Shown here: positions 45,071 through 53,654 of the stretch, in pieces
Layout of the letters: each line of letters begins with the position of its first letter
Position numbering within the stretch: position 1 is the first letter of the stretch
DNA from: Streptomyces malaysiense
GTDB taxonomy: Bacteria; Actinomycetota; Actinomycetes; Streptomycetales; Streptomycetaceae
NCBI RefSeq assembly: GCF_000980885.2
Contig: NZ_LBDA02000090.1
Location: 51,954-115,953 of the forward strand
DNA: 64,000 nucleotides
Direction of reading: 5' to 3'
Notes under the pieces: model-generated
Told to the model about the DNA's origin: nothing
The model's database searches: none
Seen by the model: the letters and a program-made list of their open reading frames with translations, nothing else
Position numbers and translations under genes: made by a program

Positions 45071-45849
45071 TGTGCCGTCACCTCGCCTACGTGGGGCCCG
45101 AGTCGCCGCTGGCCCGGCTGCTGACGGAGCCGCCGCACAGCCTGTTCCGGCAGTCCTGGGCGCCCCGCCGGCAGCGGTACGGGACGGTCAACGCCGATGG
45201 TTTCGGCGTGGGCTGGTACGCGCCCGGCGATCCCGAACCCGCCCGCTACCGGCGGGCCGGACCGATCTGGGCGGACCTGTCCTTCACCGACCTGGCCCGG
45301 GTGGTGCGCTCCGGTGCGGTGCTCGCCGCCGTACGGGACGCCACCCTCGCGGGCGCGGACGCGGAGGCCGCGGCGGCGCCGTTCGCCGCGGGGCGCTGGC
45401 TGTTCAGCCACAACGGGGCGGTCGCGGGCTGGCCGGACGCGGCGGCGCCCCTGGTGCCGACGCTGCCCCCGGTCGACCTGCTGTCGCTGCCCGCGCGCAC
45501 CGACTCGGCGTTCGTCTGGGCTCTGGTGCTGCACCGGCTGCGCACCGGGACCGACCCGGCGCGGGCCCTGGCGGAGACCGTGCGCGAGGTCGCGGGGGCC
45601 GCCCCCGCCTCCCGGCTGAACCTGCTGCTGACGGACGGCGCCACCATCGCCGCCACCGCCTGGGGCGACAGCCTCTGGTACCGCGCGGAGCCCGGCCTGG
45701 GCACGGTCGTGGCCTCCGAGCCCTATGACGACGACCCGCTGTGGCGGGAGGTCCCCGACCGCACCGTGCTCACCGCGGACAGCACCGGTGTGCTGCTCGC
45801 CCCGGCGGCACGACCCGCCGCCGCATCCCCTAAGGAGCCCTGCACGTGA
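45070..45849 (+). CDS. egtC: Ergothioneine biosynthesis amidohydrolase EgtC
   Basis: A 259-residue class II glutamine amidotransferase-fold hydrolase that removes the gamma-glutamyl group from the EgtB product. The N-terminal nucleophile Cys2 is present (MCRHLAYVG), as are the family motifs NADGFGVGWYAPGD and FSHNGAVAGW. It shares one base with the egtB stop (TGATG), and its TGA overlaps the GTG of egtD by four bases. Confidence 0.96.
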   Translation: MCRHLAYVGPESPLARLLTEPPHSLFRQSWAPRRQRYGTVNADGFGVGWYAPGDPEPARYRRAGPIWADLSFTDLARVVRSGAVLAAVRDATLAGADAEAAAAPFAAGRWLFSHNGAVAGWPDAAAPLVPTLPPVDLLSLPARTDSAFVWALVLHRLRTGTDPARALAETVREVAGAAPASRLNLLLTDGATIAATAWGDSLWYRAEPGLGTVVASEPYDDDPLWREVPDRTVLTADSTGVLLAPAARPAAASPKEPCT

Positions 45850-46808
45850 GCCCTCTGCACGTCACCCGCACCCTCCCCGAGGACGCGACGGAGGCCGCGC
45901 TGCGCGCCGATGTCGAGCACGGCCTGACCGACGACCCCAAGTGGCTGCCGCCGAAGTGGTTCTACGACGCCCGGGGCAGCGAACTCTTCGACCGGATCAC
46001 CGAGTTGCCCGAGTACTACCCCACCCGCGCCGAGCGGGAGATCCTGGCCGACCGGTCCGGTGAGATCGCCGCCGCGAGCGGGGCCCGGACCCTGGTCGAG
46101 CTGGGATCGGGTTCCTCGGAGAAGACCCGGTACCTGCTCGACGCCCTCACCTCGCTCGCCGCCTACGTCCCGGTCGACGTCAGCGAGAGCGCCCTCACCC
46201 AGGCCGGGCGGGCGCTCGTCGCGGAGCGCCCGGACCTCGAAGTGCACGCGCTGATCGCCGACTTCACCGCGCCGCTCGACCTGCCCGCGACGCCGGGCCC
46301 CCGGCTGGTGGCGTTCCTCGGCGGCACGATCGGCAATCTGCTGCCCGCCGAACGCGCCGCGTTCCTCGCCGCGGTGCGGGCCCTGCTCGAACCCGGCGAC
46401 GGCCTGCTGCTCGGCACCGACCTGGTCAAGGACGAGCAGGTGCTGGTGCGGGCCTACGACGACGCGGCCGGGGTGACGGCCGCGTTCGACAAGAACGTGC
46501 TGAACGTCGTCAACCGCGAACTGGGCGCCGACTTCGACCCGGACGCCTTCGAGCACGTGGCGGTGTGGGACGCCCGCCGCGAGTGGATCGAGATGCGCCT
46601 GCGCTCGCGCACCGCGCAGACCGTGAAGGTGTCCGCGCTGAACCTCGCGGTCGAGTTCGCGCCCGGCGAGGACTTGCGCACCGAGGTGTCGGCGAAGTTC
46701 CGGAGGGAAGGGGTGAGCCGCGAACTGGGCGACGCCGGACTTGAGCTGACCCATTGGTGGACCGACGCCCGGGAGCGGTTCGCGCTGTCCCTCAGCGTGG
46801 CGCGGTGA
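45846..46808 (+). CDS. egtD: L-histidine N-alpha-methyltransferase EgtD
   Basis: A 320-residue SAM-dependent enzyme that trimethylates histidine to hercynine. Visible are the N-terminal PPKWFYDARGSELFDRITEL, the SAM motif TLVELGSGSSEKTRYLLDAL near residue 80, and FLGGTIGNLLPAERAAFL near 155. It completes egtABCD; the PLP-dependent EgtE lyase that finishes ergothioneine is not in this operon. The GTG start overlaps the egtC stop. Confidence 0.97.
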   Translation: MSPLHVTRTLPEDATEAALRADVEHGLTDDPKWLPPKWFYDARGSELFDRITELPEYYPTRAEREILADRSGEIAAASGARTLVELGSGSSEKTRYLLDALTSLAAYVPVDVSESALTQAGRALVAERPDLEVHALIADFTAPLDLPATPGPRLVAFLGGTIGNLLPAERAAFLAAVRALLEPGDGLLLGTDLVKDEQVLVRAYDDAAGVTAAFDKNVLNVVNRELGADFDPDAFEHVAVWDARREWIEMRLRSRTAQTVKVSALNLAVEFAPGEDLRTEVSAKFRREGVSRELGDAGLELTHWWTDARERFALSLSVAR

Positions 46809-46810
46809 GC

Positions 46811-46845
46811 GGGGCACGCCGAGCGGGGCGGGGCACGCCGAGCGG
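46811..46845. repeat. Tandem duplicated 16-mer between egtD and the solute-binding protein gene
   Basis: GGGGCACGCCGAGCGG occurs at 46811-46826 and again at 46830-46845, a period of 19 bases, filling the 38-base convergent gap. Confidence 0.7.
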
Positions 46846-46846
46846 C

Positions 46847-48103
46847 TCAGAGGTCCGGGGTGAGTTCCTCGGTGATCCGGTGTGACGCCCGGCGGGCCTC
46901 CGTGGCCGGATCGGCGCCGTTCAGCACCCTGGTCATGTACTGCTTGATCGGGTTGTCGGCCTCGACGTCCGCCCACTGGGGGGTGTTGGGGGTCGCCCTG
47001 CCGTGTGCCGCGCCCGCGGCCATGGCGGCGACCCCCTCCTCGCCCGAAACGGCGGCGGCCAGGTTGGTCTTGTTGGGCACGTAGTTCATGGTGCGAGCGA
47101 GTTCGGTGTCCCACTTGGCGCCGGTGAGCGCCCCGACCACGGCGGTCGCCGCGAACTGGTCCCCGGTGTTCCGCGGTACGACGAGGTCGGAGCCGCCGGT
47201 GAACACGGCGCCGGGCCGGGAGGCGGTGCGGCCGGGCACCGGGAAGTACCCGATCTTCCCCTTGAGCCACGGGTTCTGCTTCACGATCGCCTGGGCGAGT
47301 CCCGGTACCGCGACGATCTGCGCCACCTTCCCGCCCGCGAACACCCCGGCCTGGGGCGGGTGTTCCTCGTCGGCGCCCCTGGGCCCGTCGCCGAGCGACT
47401 GGAGGCGCCGGTAGAAGTCCATGCCGCGCAGCGCGGCGGGGGTGTCCAGGGCACCCTTCCACTGGTAGTCGTCGACCTTGCGGGCGAGGTCGCCGCCCTC
47501 GTCCCAGATGAAACCGGAGAGCGTGTACCAGTCCTGTCCGGCGAGGTAGATCCCCTGGTTCGCGCCGGAGTCGAGCTTCTCGGTGTCGGCGAGCCATTCG
47601 GCGCGGGTGCGCGGCGGGTGGGAGACGCCCGCCCGGGCGAACAGGTCCTTGCGGTAGATGACGACGCGGTTGGCGGCGTACCAGGGGATGCCGTACTGCT
47701 GGTTGCCCTCCTTGCCGGGTTCGGCGAGACCGGGCAGCCACTTGTCCTTGCCCCAGTCCCGCATCGACTCCAGCGTCAGATCGGCGAGTCGGCCGCCGTC
47801 GGCGTACAGCGGCACCTGGGTGTTGCCGACCTCGATCACGTCGGGCGCGTCGCCGGAGGTCTCCGCGAGCGCCTTGCGGACCTTCGCCACGATGCCGGTC
47901 CAGTCCTGGATGCGGATGTCCAGGCGCAGGTCCGGGTGGGTGTGTTCGAAGTCCGCGGTGAAGCGGTCGAGGAAGTCCGCCGAGGCGCTGTCCTTCATCA
48001 GCCACACGGTGACGGTCTCGCGCTGATGGGTGCCGGGGAGCATCCCGCAGCCGCTGACGAGGCAGCCGGTGACACAGCCGAGGGCGAGTAGACGACGTCT
48101 CAC
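46847..48103 (-). CDS. Extracellular solute-binding lipoprotein (sugar ABC transporter type)
   Basis: A 418-residue binding protein. It has a lipoprotein signal: RRRLLALGC, a hydrophobic stretch and lipobox LVSGC, with the lipid-bearing Cys near residue 19. The mature part is a type 1 substrate-binding protein (VTVWLMKDSASADFLDRFTA, then APDVIEVGNTQVPLYADGG and WYAANRVVIYRKDLF), the kind that binds oligosaccharides. The GTG start has AGGA about seven bases upstream. No ABC permease or ATPase genes are adjacent, so it is an orphan binding protein that may share permeases encoded elsewhere. Confidence 0.92.
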   Translation of the reverse strand: MRRRLLALGCVTGCLVSGCGMLPGTHQRETVTVWLMKDSASADFLDRFTADFEHTHPDLRLDIRIQDWTGIVAKVRKALAETSGDAPDVIEVGNTQVPLYADGGRLADLTLESMRDWGKDKWLPGLAEPGKEGNQQYGIPWYAANRVVIYRKDLFARAGVSHPPRTRAEWLADTEKLDSGANQGIYLAGQDWYTLSGFIWDEGGDLARKVDDYQWKGALDTPAALRGMDFYRRLQSLGDGPRGADEEHPPQAGVFAGGKVAQIVAVPGLAQAIVKQNPWLKGKIGYFPVPGRTASRPGAVFTGGSDLVVPRNTGDQFAATAVVGALTGAKWDTELARTMNYVPNKTNLAAAVSGEEGVAAMAAGAAHGRATPNTPQWADVEADNPIKQYMTRVLNGADPATEARRASHRITEELTPDL

Positions 48104-48331
48104 GAGGGGTCCTGTTCTGTCCGGCGCGGCGAACGCGCGCAGGGGTGGAGGCCCGACGTGGGGGGACGAGCGCACATGCTCGTACGGGTGTGGCTGGATT
48201 TTGGTATGGACCAATGCCGAGGTCAAGGGCCGCAGGCGATTACGCGAGGTCACGCCCGCTACGCCGTGCGGAGCGGGCGGACATGCGGCACCGTGGAGTA
48301 CGGCGTGTCCCTCGGCCCAAGGAGCCCCCCG

Positions 48332-48547
48332 ATGACGAACCACACCTACCGGGTCACCGAGATCGTCGGCACCTCGCACGAGGGCCTCGACCAGGCCATC
48401 CGCAACGGCATCGCGCGCGCCGGCCAGACGCTGCGCAACCTGGACTGGTTCGAGGTGACTCAGGTCCGCGGCCAGATCGAGGACGGTCGGATCGAGCACT
48501 TCCAGGTGGGCCTCAAGGTGGGCTTCCGCATCGAGGACGGCGACTGA
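48332..48547 (+). CDS. Dodecin
   Basis: A 71-residue flavin-storage protein that assembles as a dodecamer. The family pattern is complete: TYRVTEIVGTSHEGLDQAI, the flavin-stacking Trp in LRNLDWFEVTQVRG, and HFQVGLKVGFRIED. AAGGAG lies seven bases before the ATG. It buffers free FMN or riboflavin. It stands alone, divergent from the solute-binding protein gene. Confidence 0.96.
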   Translation: MTNHTYRVTEIVGTSHEGLDQAIRNGIARAGQTLRNLDWFEVTQVRGQIEDGRIEHFQVGLKVGFRIEDGD

Positions 48548-48557
48548 CCGGGCCGGC

Positions 48558-49049
48558 TCAGGTACGGCCCTCCTTCTCCTGCGCCTCGCGCAACGCGGCG
48601 GAATCCTCGGCCCAGCGGGCCCGCACCACGGTGAATCCGGCCCGCTCGGCGTCGTCGCACACCACCGCGTCGTCGTCCACGAGGAAGCGCACCTCACGGC
48701 CCCGGGCGAGCCGGCGCAGGGTCGCGAGCTTGGTGAACCGGGCGGGCCTGCGGTCCGCGTCACCGCGCATGTACAGGTCCCCCGCGGGCAGGTCGTGCGC
48801 GGCGAGCCAGTCCAGGGTGTCACGCCGGTACCGCTCCGGACGGCCGGTCAGATACACGACCTCGCAGTCCCGCGCGCTCCGCCGGGCCAGCTCGACGCCC
48901 TCGGCGAGCGGCGGATCCGCGGGCGCGGCACCGAAGAACCCGTCCCAGTCCTTGGGCCGCCGCCCAAGGAAGTGCTGCCGGTGGGCGGTGTCCGCCAGGG
49001 TGTTGTCGAGGTCGAACACGGCGATCGGCCGTGCGTTGTCGTCGCTCAC
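48558..49049 (-). CDS. HAD-superfamily phosphatase
   Basis: A 163-residue HAD hydrolase. Motif I DLDNTLADT (residues 13-21), motif II VYLTGRPERYRRDT, and motif IV DDDAVVCDDAERAGF are present, resembling the phosphatase domain of polynucleotide kinase or acid phosphatases of the HAD class. The substrate is unknown. The GTG lies six bases after TAGGGT, so the message is probably leaderless. It is divergent from the luciferase-like oxidoreductase gene. Confidence 0.88.
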   Translation of the reverse strand: MSDDNARPIAVFDLDNTLADTAHRQHFLGRRPKDWDGFFGAAPADPPLAEGVELARRSARDCEVVYLTGRPERYRRDTLDWLAAHDLPAGDLYMRGDADRRPARFTKLATLRRLARGREVRFLVDDDAVVCDDAERAGFTVVRARWAEDSAALREAQEKEGRT

Positions 49050-49055
49050 ACGAAG

Positions 49056-49061
49056 ACCCTA
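49056..49061 (-). promoter_or_regulatory. Leaderless -10 (TAGGGT) of the HAD phosphatase gene
   Basis: On the minus strand TAGGGT is followed by six bases and then the GTG start. No ribosome site is present. Confidence 0.55.
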
Positions 49062-49105
49062 GCCACATACGGGAATCCGCGGGCGGTCAGGGCGTTGAAC
49101 CGTAC

Positions 49106-50113
49106 GTGAGCAGTTCAGTGATCGCCCGGACCCGGTTCTCCGTCCTCGACCGTTCGCGCGTGCGGCAGGGGCACCCGCCCGCCGAGGCGCTGCGGGACAC
49201 GGTGGCGCTGGCGCGGGAGGCGGAGGCGCTCGGGTACCACCGGTTCTGGGTGTCCGAACACCACGGCGTGCCCGGTGTCGCCGGTTCCGCGCCGACCGTG
49301 CTGGCCGCCGCCGTGGCCGCCGCCACCCGGACGATCCGGGTGGGCACCGGCGGGGTCATGCTGCCCAACCACCGGACGCTGGTCGTCGCCGAGCAGTTCG
49401 GGGTGCTGGAGTCGCTGTTCCCCGGGCGGATCGACATGGGCCTCGGGCGTTCGGTGGGCTTCACGGACGGGGTGCGCCGGGCGCTCGGCCGGGACAAGGG
49501 CGACGCGGAGGACTTCGAGGCCCGGCTCGGCGAACTGCTCGACTGGTTCTCCGGGCCGTCCCCCGCGGGGGTGCGGGCCCGGCCCGCGGACGGACTGCGG
49601 GTGCCGCCGTTCGTGCTGGCCCTGGGCGAGGGTGTGGCGATCGCGGCGCGGGCCGGGCTGCCCCTGGTCATCGGGGACCTGCGCGACCGGGAGCGGTTGC
49701 TGCGCGGTGTCGAGCGCTATCGCGCCGGGTTCCGTCCCTCGCTCTGGGCGGCCGAGCCGTACGTGGTGGTCTCCGGGGCGGTCGCGGTCGCCGGCACCGA
49801 GGAGGCGGCGCGGCGGCTGCTGGTACCGGAGGCGTGGTCGATGGCGTACGCCCGCACGCACGGCACCTTCCCGCCGCTCGCCCCCGCCGAGGAGACCGAG
49901 GCCCGGCCGCTGACCGCGCGGGAGCGGGAGGCGTACGACGCCCAGCTCGCCGGCCGGCTGGCGGGCACGCCGGAGCAGGTCGCGCACGAGCTGGAGGCGG
50001 TGCTGGAGGAGACCGGCGCGGCGGAGGTCCTGGTCACGACCAGCGGCTACGACCGTACGGCGCTGCTGGACTCCTACCGCGCTCTGGCCGAACTCTTCGC
50101 GCCCGCTCCCTGA
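49106..50113 (+). CDS. Luciferase-like (LLM class) flavin-dependent oxidoreductase, MsnO8-like
   Basis: A 335-residue TIM-barrel flavin monooxygenase homologue. The family start FSVLDRSRVRQGHPPAEALR, the WVSEHHGVPGVAGSAP loop near residue 50 and GTGGVMLPNHRTLVVAEQFG are characteristic of the MsnO8 group. These enzymes use reduced FMN or F420; which one cannot be told here. Two in-frame GTG codons (49106, 49118) are possible starts and neither has a clear ribosome site. Divergent from the HAD gene. Confidence 0.88.
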   Translation: MSSSVIARTRFSVLDRSRVRQGHPPAEALRDTVALAREAEALGYHRFWVSEHHGVPGVAGSAPTVLAAAVAAATRTIRVGTGGVMLPNHRTLVVAEQFGVLESLFPGRIDMGLGRSVGFTDGVRRALGRDKGDAEDFEARLGELLDWFSGPSPAGVRARPADGLRVPPFVLALGEGVAIAARAGLPLVIGDLRDRERLLRGVERYRAGFRPSLWAAEPYVVVSGAVAVAGTEEAARRLLVPEAWSMAYARTHGTFPPLAPAEETEARPLTAREREAYDAQLAGRLAGTPEQVAHELEAVLEETGAAEVLVTTSGYDRTALLDSYRALAELFAPAP

Positions 50114-50201
50114 CCCGCGAGGGGCGGCTCTCCGAGATGCGGGGCGGGCCCGCGACGGTGACTCTGGGAGGGCAAGGACGTAAGCGAGGAGGAGGACCGC
50201 C

Positions 50202-50396
50202 ATGTCCTTCATGGACAAGCTCAAGGGCATGATCAAGGGCCACGAAAGCCAGGCCGACAAGGGCATCGACAAGGGCGGCGACTACATCGACCAGCGCACC
50301 GGCGACAAGTACCGGAAGCAGGTCGACGCCGCCCAGGACAAGGCGCGGGACGAGTTCGGCACCCGGCAGGACCCGGGCGACCCTCCGCGGTCATAG
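50202..50396 (+). CDS. MT0933-like antitoxin family small protein
   Basis: A 64-residue, Lys/Asp-rich helical protein (MSFMDKLKGMIKGHESQAD, then TGDKYRKQVDAAQDKARDEF) matching the Rv0909/MT0933-like antitoxin group. AGGAGG lies six bases upstream of the ATG. In mycobacteria the partner toxin (Rv0910-like) is adjacent; no such gene is present here, so a toxin-antitoxin role is unsupported. Confidence 0.82.
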   Translation: MSFMDKLKGMIKGHESQADKGIDKGGDYIDQRTGDKYRKQVDAAQDKARDEFGTRQDPGDPPRS

Positions 50397-50410
50397 CGGG
50401 CGGGGGCGGA

Positions 50411-50416
50411 TAGGGT
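50411..50416 (+). promoter_or_regulatory. -10 element (TAGGGT) of the uvrA-like gene
   Basis: TAGGGT predicts a transcription start about three bases before the ATG at 50426. This also argues against a GTG at 50417 as the start. Confidence 0.45.
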
Positions 50417-50425
50417 GTGTCTTCC

Positions 50426-52759
50426 ATGCGCCACAGCCCCCATGATCCCTACGTCCGTGTCCGCGGCGCCCGTGAACACAATCTCCGGGGCGTCGACGTG
50501 GACGTCCCGCGTGACGTACTGGCCGTGTTCACCGGGGTGTCCGGTTCGGGGAAGTCGTCCCTGGCGTTCGGCACGATCTACGCCGAGGCCCAGCGACGCT
50601 ACTTCGAGTCGGTCGCGCCGTACGCCCGCCGGCTGATCCACCAGGTCGGCGCGCCGAAGGTCGGTGAGATCACCGGTCTGCCGCCCGCGGTCTCGCTCCA
50701 GCAGCGCCGCGCGGCCCCCACCTCGCGCTCCTCGGTGGGCACGGTCACCAATCTCTCCAACTCCCTGCGCATGCTGTTCTCGCGTGCCGGGGAGTACCCG
50801 CCGGGCGCGCGGCACCTGGATTCCGACGCGTTCTCGCCCAACACGACGGCGGGCGCCTGCCCCCGGTGCCACGGGCTGGGGCAGGTGCACGACACCAGCG
50901 AGGAGTTGCTGGTGCCGGATCCCTCGCTGTCGGTGCGCGAGGGCGCGATCGCCGCGTGGCCGGGTGCCTGGCAGGGCAAGAACCTGCGGGACATCCTGGA
51001 CGCGCTCGGCCACGACGTGGACCTCCCGTGGCGTGAACTGCCCGCCGAGCAGCGGCGATGGATCCTGTTCACGGACGAACAGCCGGTCGTCACGGTGCAT
51101 CCGGTGCGGGACGCGGACCGTATCCAGCGCCCGTACCAGGGCACGTACATGAGCGCCCGCCGGTATGTGCTCAAGACGTTCGCCGACACCAGGTCGCCGA
51201 CCCTGCGCACCAAGGCGGAGCGCTTTCTGACCAGCGCGCCCTGTGCGGGGTGCGGGGGCAGCCGGCTGCGGCCCGAGGCGCTGGCGGTGACCTTCGGCGG
51301 CCGCACCATCGCCGAGCTGGCTTCGCTGCCCCTGACCGGCCTCGCCCGGCTGCTGGACGGCGACTCGGAGACGGCCCGTGTCCTCACCCAGGACCTGAAG
51401 TCGCGGATCGCGCCGGTGGTCGAACTCGGCCTCGGCTACCTGAGCCTGGACCGCTCCGCACCCACCCTCTCCGCGGGCGAGCTGCAACGTCTGCGGCTGG
51501 CCACCCAGTTGCGGTCCGGTCTGTTCGGTGTGGTGTACGTGCTGGACGAGCCGTCCGCGGGACTGCACCCGGCGGACACCGAGGCGCTGCTCGCCGTGCT
51601 GGCCCGGCTGAAGGCGGCGGGGAACTCGGTGTTCGTGGTGGAGCACCATCTGGAGGTGGTGCGCGGCGCCGACTGGCTGGTGGACGTGGGACCCGGCGCG
51701 GGCGAGCACGGCGGGCGGGTGCTGTACAGCGGGCCGCCGGCCGAGCTGGCGTCGGTGCCGGAGTCGGCGACGGCCGCGTTCCTCTTCGACGAGGCGCCGG
51801 GACCGCCGCGTGCGGTCCGGGAGCCGCGCGGCTGGCTGAAGGTCGGTCCGGTGACCCGGCACAACCTGCGCGAGGTGACGGCCGCGTTCCCGCTGGGCGC
51901 GTTCACCGCCGTCACGGGGGTCTCCGGGTCCGGGAAGTCCACGCTGATCGGGGAGTTGACGCAGGAGCTGGAGGGTGTCGACCGGCTGGTGCGGGTCGAC
52001 CAGAAGCCGATCGGCCGTACCCCGCGCTCCAATCTGGCCACGTACACCGGGCTGTTCGACGTCGTGCGGAAGGTGTTCGCGGCGACGGACGAGGCGCGCG
52101 GGCGCGGGTACGGCGTCGGGCGGTTCTCCTTCAACGTCGCCGGCGGCCGCTGCGAGACCTGTCAGGGCGAGGGGTTCGTCAGCGTCGAGCTGCTGTTCCT
52201 GCCGAGCACGTACGCGCCCTGCCCGGACTGCGGCGGTGCCCGCTACAACCCGGAGACGCTCCAGGTGGCGTACCGGGGGCGGAACATCGCCGAGGTGCTG
52301 GACCTCACGGTGGAGGCGGCGGCGGAGTTCTTCGCGGACGTGCCGGCCGCCGCCCGCAGCCTGGGCACACTGCTCGACGTGGGCCTCGGCTACCTGAGCC
52401 TCGGCCGGCCCGCGACCGAACTGTCCGGCGGCGAGGCCCAGCGGATCAAGCTGGCCGGCGAGCTGCAGCGCGGCCGCCGCGGCCACACCCTGTACCTGCT
52501 GGACGAGCCGACCACCGGACTGCACCCGGCCGACGTCGAGGTCCTGATGGACAGGCTGCACGGCCTGGTCGACGCGGGACACACGGTCGTCGTGGTCGAG
52601 CACGACATGTCGGTGGTCGCCGGCTCCGACTGGGTCGTCGACCTCGGGCCGGGCGGCGGCGACCAGGGCGGCCGTGTCGTCGCCGCGGGTCCGCCGCGGC
52701 GGGTGGCCGAGACGGAGGGCAGCGCGACGGCCCCGTATCTGGCCCGGGTGATGCCGTAG
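50426..52759 (+). CDS. Class II UvrA-like ABC ATPase (excinuclease subunit A paralogue)
   Basis: A 777-residue protein with two ABC ATPase cassettes. Walker A motifs are GVSGSGKSSLAFG near residue 38 and GVSGSGKSTLIGE near 498; signature motifs are LSAGELQRLRLA and LSGGEAQRIKLA; Walker B motifs are VLDEPSAGLHP and LLDEPTTGLHP. Zinc-binding CxxC pairs are CPRCHGLG/CAGCGGSRL and CETCQGEG/CPDCGGAR. It is shorter than housekeeping UvrA (about 950 residues) because the UvrB-binding region is reduced. Such UvrA2/DrrC-type proteins protect DNA from intercalating or alkylating drugs, sometimes as self-resistance. The NRPS is too distant for a confident link. Confidence 0.93.
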   Translation: MRHSPHDPYVRVRGAREHNLRGVDVDVPRDVLAVFTGVSGSGKSSLAFGTIYAEAQRRYFESVAPYARRLIHQVGAPKVGEITGLPPAVSLQQRRAAPTSRSSVGTVTNLSNSLRMLFSRAGEYPPGARHLDSDAFSPNTTAGACPRCHGLGQVHDTSEELLVPDPSLSVREGAIAAWPGAWQGKNLRDILDALGHDVDLPWRELPAEQRRWILFTDEQPVVTVHPVRDADRIQRPYQGTYMSARRYVLKTFADTRSPTLRTKAERFLTSAPCAGCGGSRLRPEALAVTFGGRTIAELASLPLTGLARLLDGDSETARVLTQDLKSRIAPVVELGLGYLSLDRSAPTLSAGELQRLRLATQLRSGLFGVVYVLDEPSAGLHPADTEALLAVLARLKAAGNSVFVVEHHLEVVRGADWLVDVGPGAGEHGGRVLYSGPPAELASVPESATAAFLFDEAPGPPRAVREPRGWLKVGPVTRHNLREVTAAFPLGAFTAVTGVSGSGKSTLIGELTQELEGVDRLVRVDQKPIGRTPRSNLATYTGLFDVVRKVFAATDEARGRGYGVGRFSFNVAGGRCETCQGEGFVSVELLFLPSTYAPCPDCGGARYNPETLQVAYRGRNIAEVLDLTVEAAAEFFADVPAAARSLGTLLDVGLGYLSLGRPATELSGGEAQRIKLAGELQRGRRGHTLYLLDEPTTGLHPADVEVLMDRLHGLVDAGHTVVVVEHDMSVVAGSDWVVDLGPGGGDQGGRVVAAGPPRRVAETEGSATAPYLARVMP

Positions 52760-52775
52760 GGGACGCCGCGCCGGC

Positions 52776-53654
52776 TCATCCCGCCCGGGTCGTCCCCTCC
52801 CGGCCGGGTGCCGGGGTCCGCCCGGGGGCGCGGGTGGCCACGCGGTGGTCGTCGACCAGGGCCACGTGGGTCCAGGCCGGGGCGGGGGCGGTCGGCTGGG
52901 CCGCGGTGGCGAGGGCGCGGCGGTCCGGATGGCTGTCGGCGGGGATCAGGGGCCGCACCTCGACCTCGGCGAGCAGGCCCCTGGTGCGGGCCACCCGCCA
53001 CAGGGAGGCGACCAGGGTGTCCTCGCCGACGAAGGCCGCGGCGGTGCCGGTGCCGCCGTCCTGGAGCCGGTAGCGCAGACGGACCGGCTGCACGGGCACG
53101 CCCGCGTCCAGCGCCGCCTGGAAGACGGCCCGGTGGAAGCGGCCGTGGGCACGCCCGCACCAGGTGCTGCCCTCCGGGAACGCGGCCACGGCGGAGCCGG
53201 TGCGCAGGGCGTCGGCGATCACCGCGACCGTGCCGGGCAGGGCGCGCAGCCGGTCCCGTTCGATGAACAGGGTCCCGCCCCGCGCCGCCAGCGCGCCCGC
53301 CACCGGCCAGCGCCGTATCTCCGTCTTGCCGAGCATCCGGGCCGGCCGCACGGCGCCGAGCAGGGGGATGTCCAGCCAGGACACATGGTTGGCGACCAGC
53401 AGCAGCCCGCCGCCCGGCGCGACCGCGCCGGTGATGCGCGCCCGTACCCCGATGGCTCGTACGACGGCCCGGCACCAGCGCCCGATCCACTCGGCGGGAA
53501 TCCTGCGGCCGAGCGGGGACAGGGTGATCCCGGCCAGCACCAGGAGGGCGACGGCGGCCAGCCGCAGCACGGCCCGGGGTACGGCGACGGCGGCGGGCGC
53601 CGCTTCCACGCAGGCGTCGGGGGTGCAGGGCGCGCTGGGCAGCCAGACGCTCAT
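52776..53654 (-). CDS. olsA: 1-acyl-glycerol-3-phosphate-type acyltransferase, OlsA-like
   Basis: A 292-residue membrane-bound PlsC-family acyltransferase. A hydrophobic helix near residues 25-45 precedes the HX4D catalytic motif (NHVSWLDIPLL near 88), the FIERDR block and the EGST motif (FPEGSTW near 158). Immediately downstream of, and overlapping by one base, an OlsB-like N-acyltransferase, it should add the second acyl chain to lyso-ornithine lipid. Genuine phosphatidic-acid synthesis remains an alternative. Confidence 0.88.
   Translation of the reverse strand: MSVWLPSAPCTPDACVEAAPAAVAVPRAVLRLAAVALLVLAGITLSPLGRRIPAEWIGRWCRAVVRAIGVRARITGAVAPGGGLLLVANHVSWLDIPLLGAVRPARMLGKTEIRRWPVAGALAARGGTLFIERDRLRALPGTVAVIADALRTGSAVAAFPEGSTWCGRAHGRFHRAVFQAALDAGVPVQPVRLRYRLQDGGTGTAAAFVGEDTLVASLWRVARTRGLLAEVEVRPLIPADSHPDRRALATAAQPTAPAPAWTHVALVDDHRVATRAPGRTPAPGREGTTRAG

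Noticed and set aside
50202..50396. A functional toxin-antitoxin pair with the MazF-like gene at 40744
   Set aside because: The genes are 9 kb apart, and the antitoxin family (MT0933-like) is not known to pair with MazF.
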